From NCBI GenBank assembly GCA_045657945.1, contig JAZOUB010000015.1, forward strand, positions 124,001 through 188,000: a stretch of DNA of 64,000 bases, written 5' to 3'. Origin of the DNA: HGM04593 sp045657945 (GTDB lineage Bacteria; Bacteroidota; Bacteroidia; Bacteroidales; Bacteroidaceae). The position numbers were made by a program, and so were the translations under genes. Of this stretch, positions 52,606-62,265 are shown piece after piece (the stretch's first letter is position 1; each line of letters starts with the position of its first letter). The notes beneath the pieces were generated by a model, which was given only the letters and a program-made list of their open reading frames with translations, was not told where the DNA came from and made no database searches.

Positions 52606-55233
52606 TTATTTACCCTTTACTATTCGCTTTATATCGTTGAGTTTATTCAAAGCCTCAAGCGGAGTGAGATTATTTACATCAATACCCAAAATCTCATCAC
52701 GCACCTGTGAGAGTACTGGGTCATCGAGCTGGAAGAAGTTGAGCTGCATACCCTCGCGGCTATCCGCTATTTCTGCCGTAGGAGCACTTTTCAATTCACC
52801 TCTGTTGTTGCCCGCCTCGAGCTTCTTAAGTATCTGCTCCGAGCGTTTTACAATGCTTTTTGGCATACCTGCCAACTGTGCCACATGAATACCGAACGAG
52901 TGCTCGCTGCCGCCTGGCATAAGTTTACGCATGAATATTACTTTTCCGTCTATCTCACGCACCGACACATTGAAGTTCTTTATGCGTGGGAAACTCTTCT
53001 CCATCTCGTTGAGTTCGTGATAGTGGGTTGCAAAAAGAGTACGTGCCCTACCCTTTGAAAATTCATGTATATACTCAACGATAGCCCAGGCAATTGACAT
53101 ACCGTCGTATGTTGATGTTCCGCGTCCAAGCTCATCGAACAGCACAAGACTGTGACCCGAAAGGTTGTTCAGGATATTGGCAGCTTCGGTCATCTCGACC
53201 ATAAAGGTTGACTCACCGGCCGATATGTTATCACTGGCACCTACGCGGGTAAATATCTTGTCAACAAGACCTATGACAGCACTCTCAGCAGGTACAAAAC
53301 AACCTATCTGAGCCATAAGTGTAATAAGTGCAGTCTGACGAAGCAGAGCCGATTTACCGGCCATATTAGGACCGGTTACAATTATAATTTGCTGCTTGTC
53401 ATTGTCGAGATAAAGGTCGTTAGGGATATAACTCTCACCTATCGCCATCTGCCTTTCGATTACCGGGTGACGTCCCTGCTTGATATCAAGTATATCCTCT
53501 TCACTTATGACAGGACGGATATACTTGTAGGCACGCGAAATATTCGCAAACGAAAGCAGTACATCGAGCCTTGCAAGGTGAGTTGCATCTACCTGGATTG
53601 AAGGGATATACGATGCCAAATCAACAATAAGGTTGTTATATATCTGTGTCTCGAGAGAGAGGATTTTCTCCTCGGCACCAAGGATTTTCTCTTCATACTC
53701 CTTGAGCTCCTGGGTGATGTAACGCTCTGCATTCACAAGTGTCTGCTTGCGTATCCAATCGGCTGGAACATTATCCTTGTATGTGTTGCGCACCTCTATG
53801 TAGTAACCGAATACATTGTTGAACGAAATCTTGAGGCTTGGAATACCTGTGCGCTCACTCTCGCGCTGCTGCAACTGCAATAGATAATCCTTTCCATTAT
53901 ATGCAATCTGGCGCAACTCGTCAAGCTGCTCATTGACACCATCGGCCACTACTCCACCCTTGTTAAGCAACAATGGAGGCTCGGGAACAATCTCCCTTGC
54001 TATCCTGTCACGGATTTCGGCACAACAGTCGAGCTGTGCACCAATCTTCTTGAGAACCTCGTTACCGGCACTCTCACAAGCCGCTTTAATTGGCTCCACA
54101 GCCTGCAATGCAAGTTTCAACTGAACAAGTTCACGAGGAGAAACACGACCGGCCGCCACCTTGGCAATTATACGCTCAAGGTCACCTATCATGTGAAGCT
54201 GATCCTCTATAAGCTCTCGGAAATATGGTTCGCGGAAATAGTACTCTACTATATCAAGACGCTCCTCGATAGGCTTTTTATCCTTGAGTGGAAACACCAT
54301 CCAACGCTTCAACAGGCGAGCACCCATAGCAGTCAATGTGTTGTCAATTACCGACAAAAGTGAAGAGCCACCATCGTGCATACTGCCCAAGAGTTCAAGA
54401 CTGCGTATAGTGAATTTGTCAAGGCGCACATAACGCTCCTCTTCAATACGCGAAATGTTGCGTATATGTGATATCTGTGTGTGCAGCGTCACCTCAAGAT
54501 AGTGAAGTATTGCACCGGCTGCCACCACTCCACTGCGCAAATGCGATATACCGAATCCCTTGAGGTTCTTTGTCTCGAAGTGCTTTGTCAGTTTTTCATT
54601 GGCAAACTCATCAGTAAAAGCCCAATCATCAAGTTCGAATGTAAGGAATTTTGTACCGAAACAATCATTGAAACGGCCTTTCAGACCACGCTCCACAAGT
54701 ACCTCTTTCGGGCGGAAATTTATCAATAGTTTTTCAACATAGTCGAATGTTCCCTCTGCTACAAGAAACTCTCCTGTTGAAATATCAAGGAAAGAGACTC
54801 CACACATTGGCTTGCCAAAATGTACAGCCGCCAGAAAGTTATTTTCCTTGTAATCCAACACATTATCATTGATTGAGACACCAGGGGTAACAAGTTCTGT
54901 TATACCACGCTTCACAAGCTTCTTGGTCATCTTGGGGTCCTCGAGCTGGTCACAAATAGCCACGCGCTTGCCGGCACGCACCAGTTTGGGAAGGTAGGTG
55001 TCGAGTGCATGGAAGGGGAATCCCGCCATCTCTATGGCTTTTGAAGCGTCGCTCTTGCCGTTTGAACGCTTTGTAAGGGTGATTCCCAATATCTCCGATG
55101 CAACAACGGCGTCGGAACAGTATGTTTCATAGAAGTCTCCGCAACGGAACAGAAGCACCGCATCGGGGTGCTTTGCTTTGAGGTCATAGAACTGACGCAT
55201 CATTGGCGTCAAGGCCACATCTTTTTCAGCCAT
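52606..55233 (-). CDS. mutS: DNA mismatch repair protein MutS
   Basis: Recognises mismatches and recruits MutL. The 875-residue product has the mismatch-reading Phe-x-Glu motif (CGDFYETY, residues 31-38), connector and lever domains, the clamp, and the ABC-type ATPase with Walker A TGPNMAGKSALLRQ near 620 and Walker B LVLFDELGRGTSTYDG. I chose the ATG at 55233 (MAEKDVALTPMMRQF), which matches the family start; an ATG eight codons upstream is less likely. It diverges from leuS across a 288-bp spacer. Confidence 0.96.
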   Translation of the reverse strand: MAEKDVALTPMMRQFYDLKAKHPDAVLLFRCGDFYETYCSDAVVASEILGITLTKRSNGKSDASKAIEMAGFPFHALDTYLPKLVRAGKRVAICDQLEDPKMTKKLVKRGITELVTPGVSINDNVLDYKENNFLAAVHFGKPMCGVSFLDISTGEFLVAEGTFDYVEKLLINFRPKEVLVERGLKGRFNDCFGTKFLTFELDDWAFTDEFANEKLTKHFETKNLKGFGISHLRSGVVAAGAILHYLEVTLHTQISHIRNISRIEEERYVRLDKFTIRSLELLGSMHDGGSSLLSVIDNTLTAMGARLLKRWMVFPLKDKKPIEERLDIVEYYFREPYFRELIEDQLHMIGDLERIIAKVAAGRVSPRELVQLKLALQAVEPIKAACESAGNEVLKKIGAQLDCCAEIRDRIAREIVPEPPLLLNKGGVVADGVNEQLDELRQIAYNGKDYLLQLQQRESERTGIPSLKISFNNVFGYYIEVRNTYKDNVPADWIRKQTLVNAERYITQELKEYEEKILGAEEKILSLETQIYNNLIVDLASYIPSIQVDATHLARLDVLLSFANISRAYKYIRPVISEEDILDIKQGRHPVIERQMAIGESYIPNDLYLDNDKQQIIIVTGPNMAGKSALLRQTALITLMAQIGCFVPAESAVIGLVDKIFTRVGASDNISAGESTFMVEMTEAANILNNLSGHSLVLFDELGRGTSTYDGMSIAWAIVEYIHEFSKGRARTLFATHYHELNEMEKSFPRIKNFNVSVREIDGKVIFMRKLMPGGSEHSFGIHVAQLAGMPKSIVKRSEQILKKLEAGNNRGELKSAPTAEIADSREGMQLNFFQLDDPVLSQVRDEILGIDVNNLTPLEALNKLNDIKRIVKGK

Positions 55234-55451
55234 CTTGTATTGTTGGATTTTATGCAAAATATTATGCGAATATACGAATAAATGAGCGAAAAAATATCAA
55301 GCTTGCTTGATTATTTTCAAAGCGAATGCAATAGTATATCTACCACTGGCATATACAGTCATTTTTATCCTGTTTTGGAGACAACTGATGTAAAAAAGTG
55401 TTTTTAAAAACAAAATCCTGCTCCAAATAGGTAAATAAACCATTTTTTATA

Positions 55452-55490
55452 TATTTTTGCAAGTTACTACATCCACGTAGTGGATAGTAA
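55452..55490 (+). promoter_or_regulatory. leuS -7 box and leader hairpin
   Basis: TATTTTTG (55452-55459) fits TAnnTTTG; no good -33 box is seen. Directly after it, TTACT-AC-ATCCAC (55464-55476) pairs with GTGGAT-AGTAA (55480-55490), an 11-bp stem with a 2-nt bulge at the expected 5' end of the mRNA. It is too short for a T-box. Confidence 0.5.
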
Positions 55491-55521
55491 ATTTTGGAAC
55501 GATTAAAACATATTCAAGATT

Positions 55522-58353
55522 ATGGCATACAATTTTAACGAAATCGAGCAGAAGTGGCAACAGTATTGGAGAGAGAATAAAACCTATCGAATTGTTGAAA
55601 ACGGAGACAAGAAAAAATTCTACATCCTAAACATGTTCCCTTATCCATCTGGAGCCGGTCTTCATGTTGGTCACCCACTCGGATATATTGCATCTGATAT
55701 TTTTGCACGCTACAAGCGTCTCAACGGATATAATGTACTCAACCCAATGGGTTACGATGCATATGGACTCCCAGCCGAGCAGTATGCCATACAGACAGGA
55801 CAGCACCCTGCAGTAACTACAGAACAAAACATTGCACGCTACCGCGAGCAGCTCGATAAGATTGGTTTCTGCTTCGATTGGGACAGAGAAATAAGAACCT
55901 GTGATGCCGAATACTACAAATGGACACAGTGGACATTCATCAAGATGTTCAACAGTTATTACGACAACGATGCAAAGTGCGCTAAACCAATTGCTGAACT
56001 CATTAAGAAGTTGAGCAAAGAGGGTAGTGCAGGTATCAATGCCGCATGTACCGAGGAGATTGAGGTTACAGCCCAAGAGTGGAACGGCATGAGCGAAGTT
56101 GCGCAGCAGGAACTCTTGATGAACTGGCGAATTGCATTCCTCAACGAGACAATGGTAAACTGGTGTCCTGCTCTTGGAACAGTGCTTGCCAATGACGAGG
56201 TTGTTGACGGTGTATCGGAGCGTGGCGGCCATCCTGTAGTGCAGAAGAAGATGAAACAGTGGTGCCTCAGGGTATCGGCCTATTCACAGCGCCTGCTCGA
56301 CGGACTTGAGAAGATAGACTGGACAGAGTCACTCAAGGAGACACAGCGTAACTGGATTGGCCGCAGCGAGGGTACAGAGATGCAGTTCCGCATCAAGGAC
56401 ACCGATATTGAATTCACAATATTCACAACCCGTGCCGATACTATCTTTGGTGTTACATTTATGGTTCTTGCACCGGAGAGCGAACTTGTTGCACAGCTCA
56501 CGACAGCTGAGCAGAAAGAGGCTGTTGAGGCCTACCTTGACCGCACAAAGAAGCGTACCGAGCGCGAGCGCATGATTGACCGCAATGTAACAGGTGTATT
56601 CACCGGTTCATACGCAATAAACCCTATTACAGGTGAAGAGATACCTGTATGGGTAAGTGACTATGTACTTGCCGGTTATGGTACTGGCGCAATTATGGCT
56701 GTTCCTGCACACGACAGCCGCGACTATGCGTTCGCAAAACACTTTGGCATCGAAGTACGTCCCCTCATTGAAGGCTGTGATGTAAGCGAGGAGAGTTTCG
56801 ATGCAAAGGAGGGTATAATGACCAACTCTCCTGTCGAAAAGTTCAGCAGCTGCAAGCTTAACCTCAACGGACTTACAGTAAAGGAGGCTATTGCAAAGAC
56901 AAAACAGTATGTCACAGAGAATAAACTTGGCCGCGTGAAGGTCAACTACCGTCTGCGCGACGCCATTTTCAGCCGCCAGCGCTACTGGGGTGAGCCATTC
57001 CCAATCTACTACAAGAACGGAGTGCCTTATCCTGTACCCGAGGAGTGCCTACCAATCGAACTCCCTGCAGTTGAGAAATTCCTGCCTACAGAAAGCGGAG
57101 AACCACCACTCGGTCATGCAAAGATGTGGGCTTGGGACACCGCTGCAAACAGCATAACAAGCAAGGATAACATTGATAATATCACAGTGTTCCCGCTTGA
57201 ACTAAACACAATGCCTGGTTTTGCAGGTTCAAGTGCATACTACCTGCGTTACATGGATCCAAGAAACAACAATGCACTCGTTTCAAAGGAGGCAAATGAC
57301 TACTGGCAGGGAGTTGACCTTTATGTAGGTGGAAAAGAGCACGCTACCGGTCACCTCATCTACTCACGTTTTTGGAACATGTTCCTTTTTGACTGCGGTT
57401 ACAGCGTCAATGAAGAGCCATTCCAGAAACTCATCAATCAGGGTATGATACAGGGACGAAGCAACTTCGTTTACCGCATAAAGGACACAAACACATTTGT
57501 ATCACTCAACCTCTCAAAGGATTACGATGTAACACCGCTTCATGTCGATGTGAATATTGTTTCAAATGATATTCTTGACATTGATGCATTCCGCGCTTGG
57601 CGTCCCGAATATGAGAATGCTGAATTCATTCTCGAGAACGACAAGTATATCTGCGGTTGGGCAGTGGAGAAGATGAGTAAGTCAATGTTCAACGTTGTTA
57701 ACCCTGATGTTATTGTCGAGAAGTACGGTGCCGACACATTGCGCATGTATGAAATGTTCCTTGGTCCTATTGAACAGTCAAAACCATGGGATACAAACGG
57801 AATTGACGGTTGCCACCGATTCCTGCGTAAGTTGTGGAGCATGTTCTTCGACAAGGACGACAACTGCATTGTAACAAATGACGAGCCTACAAAGGAGGAA
57901 CTCAAGTCACTTCACAAACTCATCAAGAAGACAACAGAGGATATTCCGGCATTCTCCTACAACACAACAGTGAGTGCATTCATGATTTGTCTCAACGAAC
58001 TCACTACACTTAAATGTAACAAGAAGGCTATTCTTGAAAAGATTGTCATAGTACTTTCTCCATTCGCTCCACATATCTGCGAGGAGTTGTGGGCAACACT
58101 TGGCAATACTACAACAGTATGTGATGCAGAGTGGCCTGAATTCAATGATGAATATCTAAAGGAGGATGTTATAAAGTACACAATCTCATTTAATGGAAAG
58201 GCCCGTTTTACACTCGATTTTGCTACTGATGCAACAAATGCCGATATTGAAGCTACAGTTCTTGCCGATGAAAACAGCAAGAAGTATATCGATGGAAAAG
58301 CTATCAAGAAGGTGATAATTGTACCTAAGAAAATTGTTAATATAGTGTTCTGA
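55522..58353 (+). CDS. leuS: Leucyl-tRNA synthetase
   Basis: Charges tRNA-Leu. The 943-residue class I synthetase has the HIGH motif as HVGH (48-51, in SGAGLHVGHPLGY), the CP1 editing domain (TTRADTIFGVTFMVLAPE; GTGAIMAVPAHD), the KMSKS loop near 717 and the anticodon-binding and C-terminal domains. It is longer than E. coli LeuRS (860 residues), partly from an insert around residues 650-700, as in other Bacteroidales. The TTG-free ATG at 55522 fits the family start. Confidence 0.97.
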   Translation: MAYNFNEIEQKWQQYWRENKTYRIVENGDKKKFYILNMFPYPSGAGLHVGHPLGYIASDIFARYKRLNGYNVLNPMGYDAYGLPAEQYAIQTGQHPAVTTEQNIARYREQLDKIGFCFDWDREIRTCDAEYYKWTQWTFIKMFNSYYDNDAKCAKPIAELIKKLSKEGSAGINAACTEEIEVTAQEWNGMSEVAQQELLMNWRIAFLNETMVNWCPALGTVLANDEVVDGVSERGGHPVVQKKMKQWCLRVSAYSQRLLDGLEKIDWTESLKETQRNWIGRSEGTEMQFRIKDTDIEFTIFTTRADTIFGVTFMVLAPESELVAQLTTAEQKEAVEAYLDRTKKRTERERMIDRNVTGVFTGSYAINPITGEEIPVWVSDYVLAGYGTGAIMAVPAHDSRDYAFAKHFGIEVRPLIEGCDVSEESFDAKEGIMTNSPVEKFSSCKLNLNGLTVKEAIAKTKQYVTENKLGRVKVNYRLRDAIFSRQRYWGEPFPIYYKNGVPYPVPEECLPIELPAVEKFLPTESGEPPLGHAKMWAWDTAANSITSKDNIDNITVFPLELNTMPGFAGSSAYYLRYMDPRNNNALVSKEANDYWQGVDLYVGGKEHATGHLIYSRFWNMFLFDCGYSVNEEPFQKLINQGMIQGRSNFVYRIKDTNTFVSLNLSKDYDVTPLHVDVNIVSNDILDIDAFRAWRPEYENAEFILENDKYICGWAVEKMSKSMFNVVNPDVIVEKYGADTLRMYEMFLGPIEQSKPWDTNGIDGCHRFLRKLWSMFFDKDDNCIVTNDEPTKEELKSLHKLIKKTTEDIPAFSYNTTVSAFMICLNELTTLKCNKKAILEKIVIVLSPFAPHICEELWATLGNTTTVCDAEWPEFNDEYLKEDVIKYTISFNGKARFTLDFATDATNADIEATVLADENSKKYIDGKAIKKVIIVPKKIVNIVF

Positions 58354-58394
58354 TGTATCGGTTTCAATAGTAACATTTTAAATAATAAAATATT

Positions 58395-59375
58395 ATGGGC
58401 AAACGATTTATTCCAAGACCAACAGTCATGGGTGAGTTGAAAAACTACATCATGATTACATTGGGACTTACAATATACGCCTTTACATGGAAGTTCTTTA
58501 TGGAACCCAACCATTTTGTAACAGGTGGTATAACTGGTGTTGGTGGTGTTGTATATTATGCTACTAATATACCAATGCAATACACATATTTTGCCATCAA
58601 TATAATACTGATAATTATTGCCATTCAACAATTAGGTTGGAAATTCTGTGTCAAAACGGTATATGCCATAGCTGTAATGACATTGATGCTCGAATTTTTT
58701 GACTACTGTTTCAATACTGTAGGTTGGCCTACAGCTGTTGAAGTTTTAGGAGAAGAAAAGCAGCTTGAAGCATGTATTGTCGGTTCTATATTCATTGGAA
58801 TGGGTATAGCATTCTGTTTCCTTAGCAACGGAAGTACAGGTGGAGTGGATATTATAGCTGCAATTGTTAACAAGTATAAGGATATAAGCTTTGGACGTGC
58901 CATGTTATGCGTTGATGCATGTATTATCATAAGCAGTTATTTCTTTATACCTGAAAAGGCTGGAAGTCCAGAATATGACAATCTTCAAAAAATATTCTAT
59001 GGCTTCATAAACCTTGTGATAGTGAATGTTTCGCTTGACTACATGATTAACAGTAACCGCCAATCGGTGCAGTTCTTCATATTCACCAATAAATATGACG
59101 AGGTTGCATATTACATTACACGCTACCTTAAACGAGGAGTTACATTGCTTGATTCAATGGGTTATTATTCAGGAAAAGAAGGTAAGGTAGTTACAACCAT
59201 TGCCAAAGCAAGCCAATCAAATCAACTTTTAAGTGCAATCAAGCAGATAGATCCAAATGCACTCATATCACAGTCAAAGGTTATGGCTGTATATGGTCTT
59301 GGATTTGACAAGATTAAGGCAAAGTCAAAAAAAGTCAAGAACGAACATATAAACGATTCTGAAAGAAAAAAATGA
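58395..59375 (+). CDS. YitT-family membrane protein (DUF161/DUF2179)
   Basis: A 326-residue membrane protein with about five to six hydrophobic segments in the first 220 residues (MITLGLTIYAFTWKFFMEPNHFVTGGITG is the hallmark, given here only by residues 20-48), then a soluble DUF2179 domain (about 225-300; TLLDSMGYYSGKEGKVV). The lysine-rich tail is cytoplasmic. YitT proteins are widespread and lack a settled function. It overlaps rdgB by 4 bp (ATGA), so the two are coupled. Confidence 0.9.
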   Translation: MGKRFIPRPTVMGELKNYIMITLGLTIYAFTWKFFMEPNHFVTGGITGVGGVVYYATNIPMQYTYFAINIILIIIAIQQLGWKFCVKTVYAIAVMTLMLEFFDYCFNTVGWPTAVEVLGEEKQLEACIVGSIFIGMGIAFCFLSNGSTGGVDIIAAIVNKYKDISFGRAMLCVDACIIISSYFFIPEKAGSPEYDNLQKIFYGFINLVIVNVSLDYMINSNRQSVQFFIFTNKYDEVAYYITRYLKRGVTLLDSMGYYSGKEGKVVTTIAKASQSNQLLSAIKQIDPNALISQSKVMAVYGLGFDKIKAKSKKVKNEHINDSERKK

Positions 59376-59953
59376 AACTTGTATTTGCAACAAACAACAA
59401 GCATAAACTACAGGAAGTTAGAGATATTATCGGTGATAGGGTAGAGCTACTTTCACTAAATGATATTGATTGCCATGATGATATACCGGAAACAGCTGAT
59501 ACACTACAGGGAAATGCGCTTATAAAGGCAAGGCATATATTTGAGAAATACGGATTCAATTGTTTTGCCGATGATACAGGACTTGAAGTGGAAGCTCTAA
59601 ATGGTGCTCCAGGAGTATATTCGGCCCGTTATGCCGGGGAAGAATGTAACTCTGAGGCTAATATGCTCAAGTTATTGCAAAATTTAACATGCGAAAATAA
59701 CCGTAATGCACAATTTCGCACAGTAATCGCGTTAATTATAAATGGAGAGGAGAAACTATTCAATGGAATAGTAAAAGGAACTATTACAAATGAAAAAATG
59801 GGAAATTCAGGTTTTGGATATGATCCCATATTTATTCCTGAAGGTTATACCGAAAGTTTTGCACAAATGAGTGGAGAGATGAAAAACAGTATCAGTCATC
59901 GTTTCCGTGCAACAAAACAACTAAGCGATTACCTAAAAGAAAATTATGATTAA
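59372..59953 (+). CDS. rdgB: RdgB/HAM1-type XTP/dITP diphosphatase
   Basis: Hydrolyses inosine and xanthosine triphosphates before they enter DNA. The 193-residue product has the start LVFATNNKHKLQEV, the metal-binding FADDTGLEVEALNGAPGVYSARYAG and the base-recognition segments GFGYDPIFIPEGY and SHRFRA. Its length is normal. It overlaps the upstream gene by 4 bp and the next gene by 8 bp. Confidence 0.96.
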   Translation: MKLVFATNNKHKLQEVRDIIGDRVELLSLNDIDCHDDIPETADTLQGNALIKARHIFEKYGFNCFADDTGLEVEALNGAPGVYSARYAGEECNSEANMLKLLQNLTCENNRNAQFRTVIALIINGEEKLFNGIVKGTITNEKMGNSGFGYDPIFIPEGYTESFAQMSGEMKNSISHRFRATKQLSDYLKENYD

Positions 59954-62255
59954 AAGATTATCACTACTGCTTGTAACATTGTTCACATTACTGTATGCAA
60001 ATGATACAAAAGCCTCTACCGAGGAGTGGACATTATATCAATCATATCACAATGTAACATATTGCGAAGTGGTAGGTGATAAGATTTATGTACTTGCATC
60101 GGGTGCATTGTATTCATACAATACAGACGATAATGAAGTTGTGACATACGATAAGATTACTCACCTCAGTGATATTGAAATTACACATATAAGATATTCT
60201 TCATTTATTGATGGACTGGTCATTATATACAAGAATGCAAACATTGATATACTCTACAATGATGAATCAGTATATAATATATCCGATTTTAAAAATAAAA
60301 TTCTCACCAACAAGATAATAAACAACATTGAAATTCAAGGAAACACGGCATACCTATCAACAGGATTCGGAATAGTTGTACTTGACCTTGAAAAACTCGA
60401 GTTCAGTAATACTTATAATCTTAGACTCAACACTTATAGTACCTGCTTGTTTAAAGATAAAATCTATGCAGGTACAGGCTCAGGACTATACTGTTGTGAA
60501 ATAAACAGTAATATGCTCGATAAAAACAATTGGGAGAAATTGAACGGCTTATCAACCGAAGGAGTGTGCACTCTTGGTAACAACCTCTATTGCCTTTTGA
60601 AATCAACAGGAATACACACTTTTAACACGGACACCAAACAATTGGACCTCATAGCAAAAGGTAGCTCATATCATACCATATACAGTAATGGAAATGAAAT
60701 TGTAGCTCCTGCTAAAAATTATTTCACTATCATAACAGGAGATAAAAAAAAATATACCTACAATACAAGTAATAATAATCACACGGTAAAGAAAGGTGAA
60801 AAATATTGGGATTGTAAAGGATATGAAGGGTTGATTGAATATAGACTCAAAGACAATAAACCCGAAATAATAAAAGAGTATATACAACCTAACAGTCCTA
60901 TAAGAAATTATTGCGAATATATGAAGTTTACCAATACAGGTAAGCTACTTGTTGCAGGCGGTAGTATAAACTATTTGGGATTGCCTGAATATGACCATAC
61001 CGGCACTTTGATGGAGTACAACAGTGAATATGACAGATGGAATAACATTACTACCGACAGTATAAAGAGTGTTTCCGGTCTTAAGTACTCAAATATGTGT
61101 TCTATTGACGAAGACCCTACCCAGCCAGGACGTTACTTTGCAAGTTCGTTCGGTTATGGTGTTTGTGAGTTCAATAACGGAAAATTCGTACAGCACTATG
61201 ACTTTAAAAATTCATTATTGGAGAGTGCTGTGCCAAACAACAGGAATTATGTACGCGTATCATCTGTTGTATTTGATAAGGAAGGAAATCTCTGGTGTGT
61301 AAACACGACAAATATAGCAGATATCGTAAAGGTCCTAAAAAAAGATGGAGAATGGATAACTCTAAAGTATAAGGATATACAATATATGGAAACTATGGTA
61401 AAACCATATATTGACTCCAGAGGATGGTTATGGGTAATATCACTGCAAGGTGAACCTGGACTATTCTGTGCAAAGATGAATGGTACTCCGTTTAATACAA
61501 GCGATGATGTCACAAAGAAGTGGATGGCAAAATTCACCAACCAGGATGGAATCAGTTATGATATATACCAGTTATATGATATAGCCGAGGATAATAACGG
61601 GGATATTTGGGTAGGTACAAATATTGGAGTGTTTGTAATAGATGATGCCGAGAAATTCTTCAACGACGGAGTTTTCAAGCAAATAAAAATTGCACGTAAC
61701 GACGGTACCGGACTTGCCGACTATTTTATGAGCGGTGTTTACATCAAGGATATTGAAATTGACGGTGCTAACCGCAAGTGGATTGGCACAAATAATAACG
61801 GTATATATCTTGTCAGTGCGGACGGACAGGAAACCATTCACCATTTTACAACCGAAAATTCACCGCTGCCATCGGACTGCATAGAGAGTATTGCTATAAA
61901 CAATACAACCGGTGAAGTATTTATTGGAACAGATAAAGGAATTGCAAGTTATATGAGTGATGCAACAACCCCGTCCGAAGAACTTGACAAGAAAAACGTA
62001 CACGTCTATCCTAACCCTGTGAGAGCGGACTACAGCGGAAATATATCAATCATTGGACTCACACACGACTGTAACGTAAAAATCGTCGATGCGGCGGGTT
62101 ATTTGATGAATGAGGGTTATTCAAACGGTGGCCAATATACATGGAACGGACGTAACATGCGTGGAGAAAAAGTTGCAAGCGGTGTATATTATGTACTCAC
62201 ATACGACAGTAACGGCAAGGAGGGCGTGGCAACCAAAATCCTTGTCACAAGATAA
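59946..62255 (+). CDS. PorZ-like beta-propeller protein with a T9SS-type C-terminal domain
   Basis: A 769-residue exported protein. After the signal peptide (LSLLLVTLFTLLYANDTKA), residues 24-680 form two seven-bladed-type propeller regions typical of PorZ and of sensor Reg_prop repeats (GDIWVGTNIGVFVIDD; RKWIGTNNNGIYLVSADG). The last 85 residues (VHVYPNPVRADYSGNISIIG, then GEKVASGVYYVLTYDS) are a type IX secretion sorting domain. In Porphyromonas gingivalis PorZ helps attach cargo to anionic LPS at the surface. No other T9SS core gene is in the window, apart from a possible link through DUF4835. It overlaps rdgB by 8 bp. Confidence 0.85.
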   Translation: MIKRLSLLLVTLFTLLYANDTKASTEEWTLYQSYHNVTYCEVVGDKIYVLASGALYSYNTDDNEVVTYDKITHLSDIEITHIRYSSFIDGLVIIYKNANIDILYNDESVYNISDFKNKILTNKIINNIEIQGNTAYLSTGFGIVVLDLEKLEFSNTYNLRLNTYSTCLFKDKIYAGTGSGLYCCEINSNMLDKNNWEKLNGLSTEGVCTLGNNLYCLLKSTGIHTFNTDTKQLDLIAKGSSYHTIYSNGNEIVAPAKNYFTIITGDKKKYTYNTSNNNHTVKKGEKYWDCKGYEGLIEYRLKDNKPEIIKEYIQPNSPIRNYCEYMKFTNTGKLLVAGGSINYLGLPEYDHTGTLMEYNSEYDRWNNITTDSIKSVSGLKYSNMCSIDEDPTQPGRYFASSFGYGVCEFNNGKFVQHYDFKNSLLESAVPNNRNYVRVSSVVFDKEGNLWCVNTTNIADIVKVLKKDGEWITLKYKDIQYMETMVKPYIDSRGWLWVISLQGEPGLFCAKMNGTPFNTSDDVTKKWMAKFTNQDGISYDIYQLYDIAEDNNGDIWVGTNIGVFVIDDAEKFFNDGVFKQIKIARNDGTGLADYFMSGVYIKDIEIDGANRKWIGTNNNGIYLVSADGQETIHHFTTENSPLPSDCIESIAINNTTGEVFIGTDKGIASYMSDATTPSEELDKKNVHVYPNPVRADYSGNISIIGLTHDCNVKIVDAAGYLMNEGYSNGGQYTWNGRNMRGEKVASGVYYVLTYDSNGKEGVATKILVTR

Positions 62256-62265
62256 ACTACTGAAT

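Noticed and set aside
55258..55521. A T-box or other riboswitch in front of leuS
   Set aside because: Only one short hairpin is visible; no T-box sequence, specifier loop or antiterminator pairing was seen.
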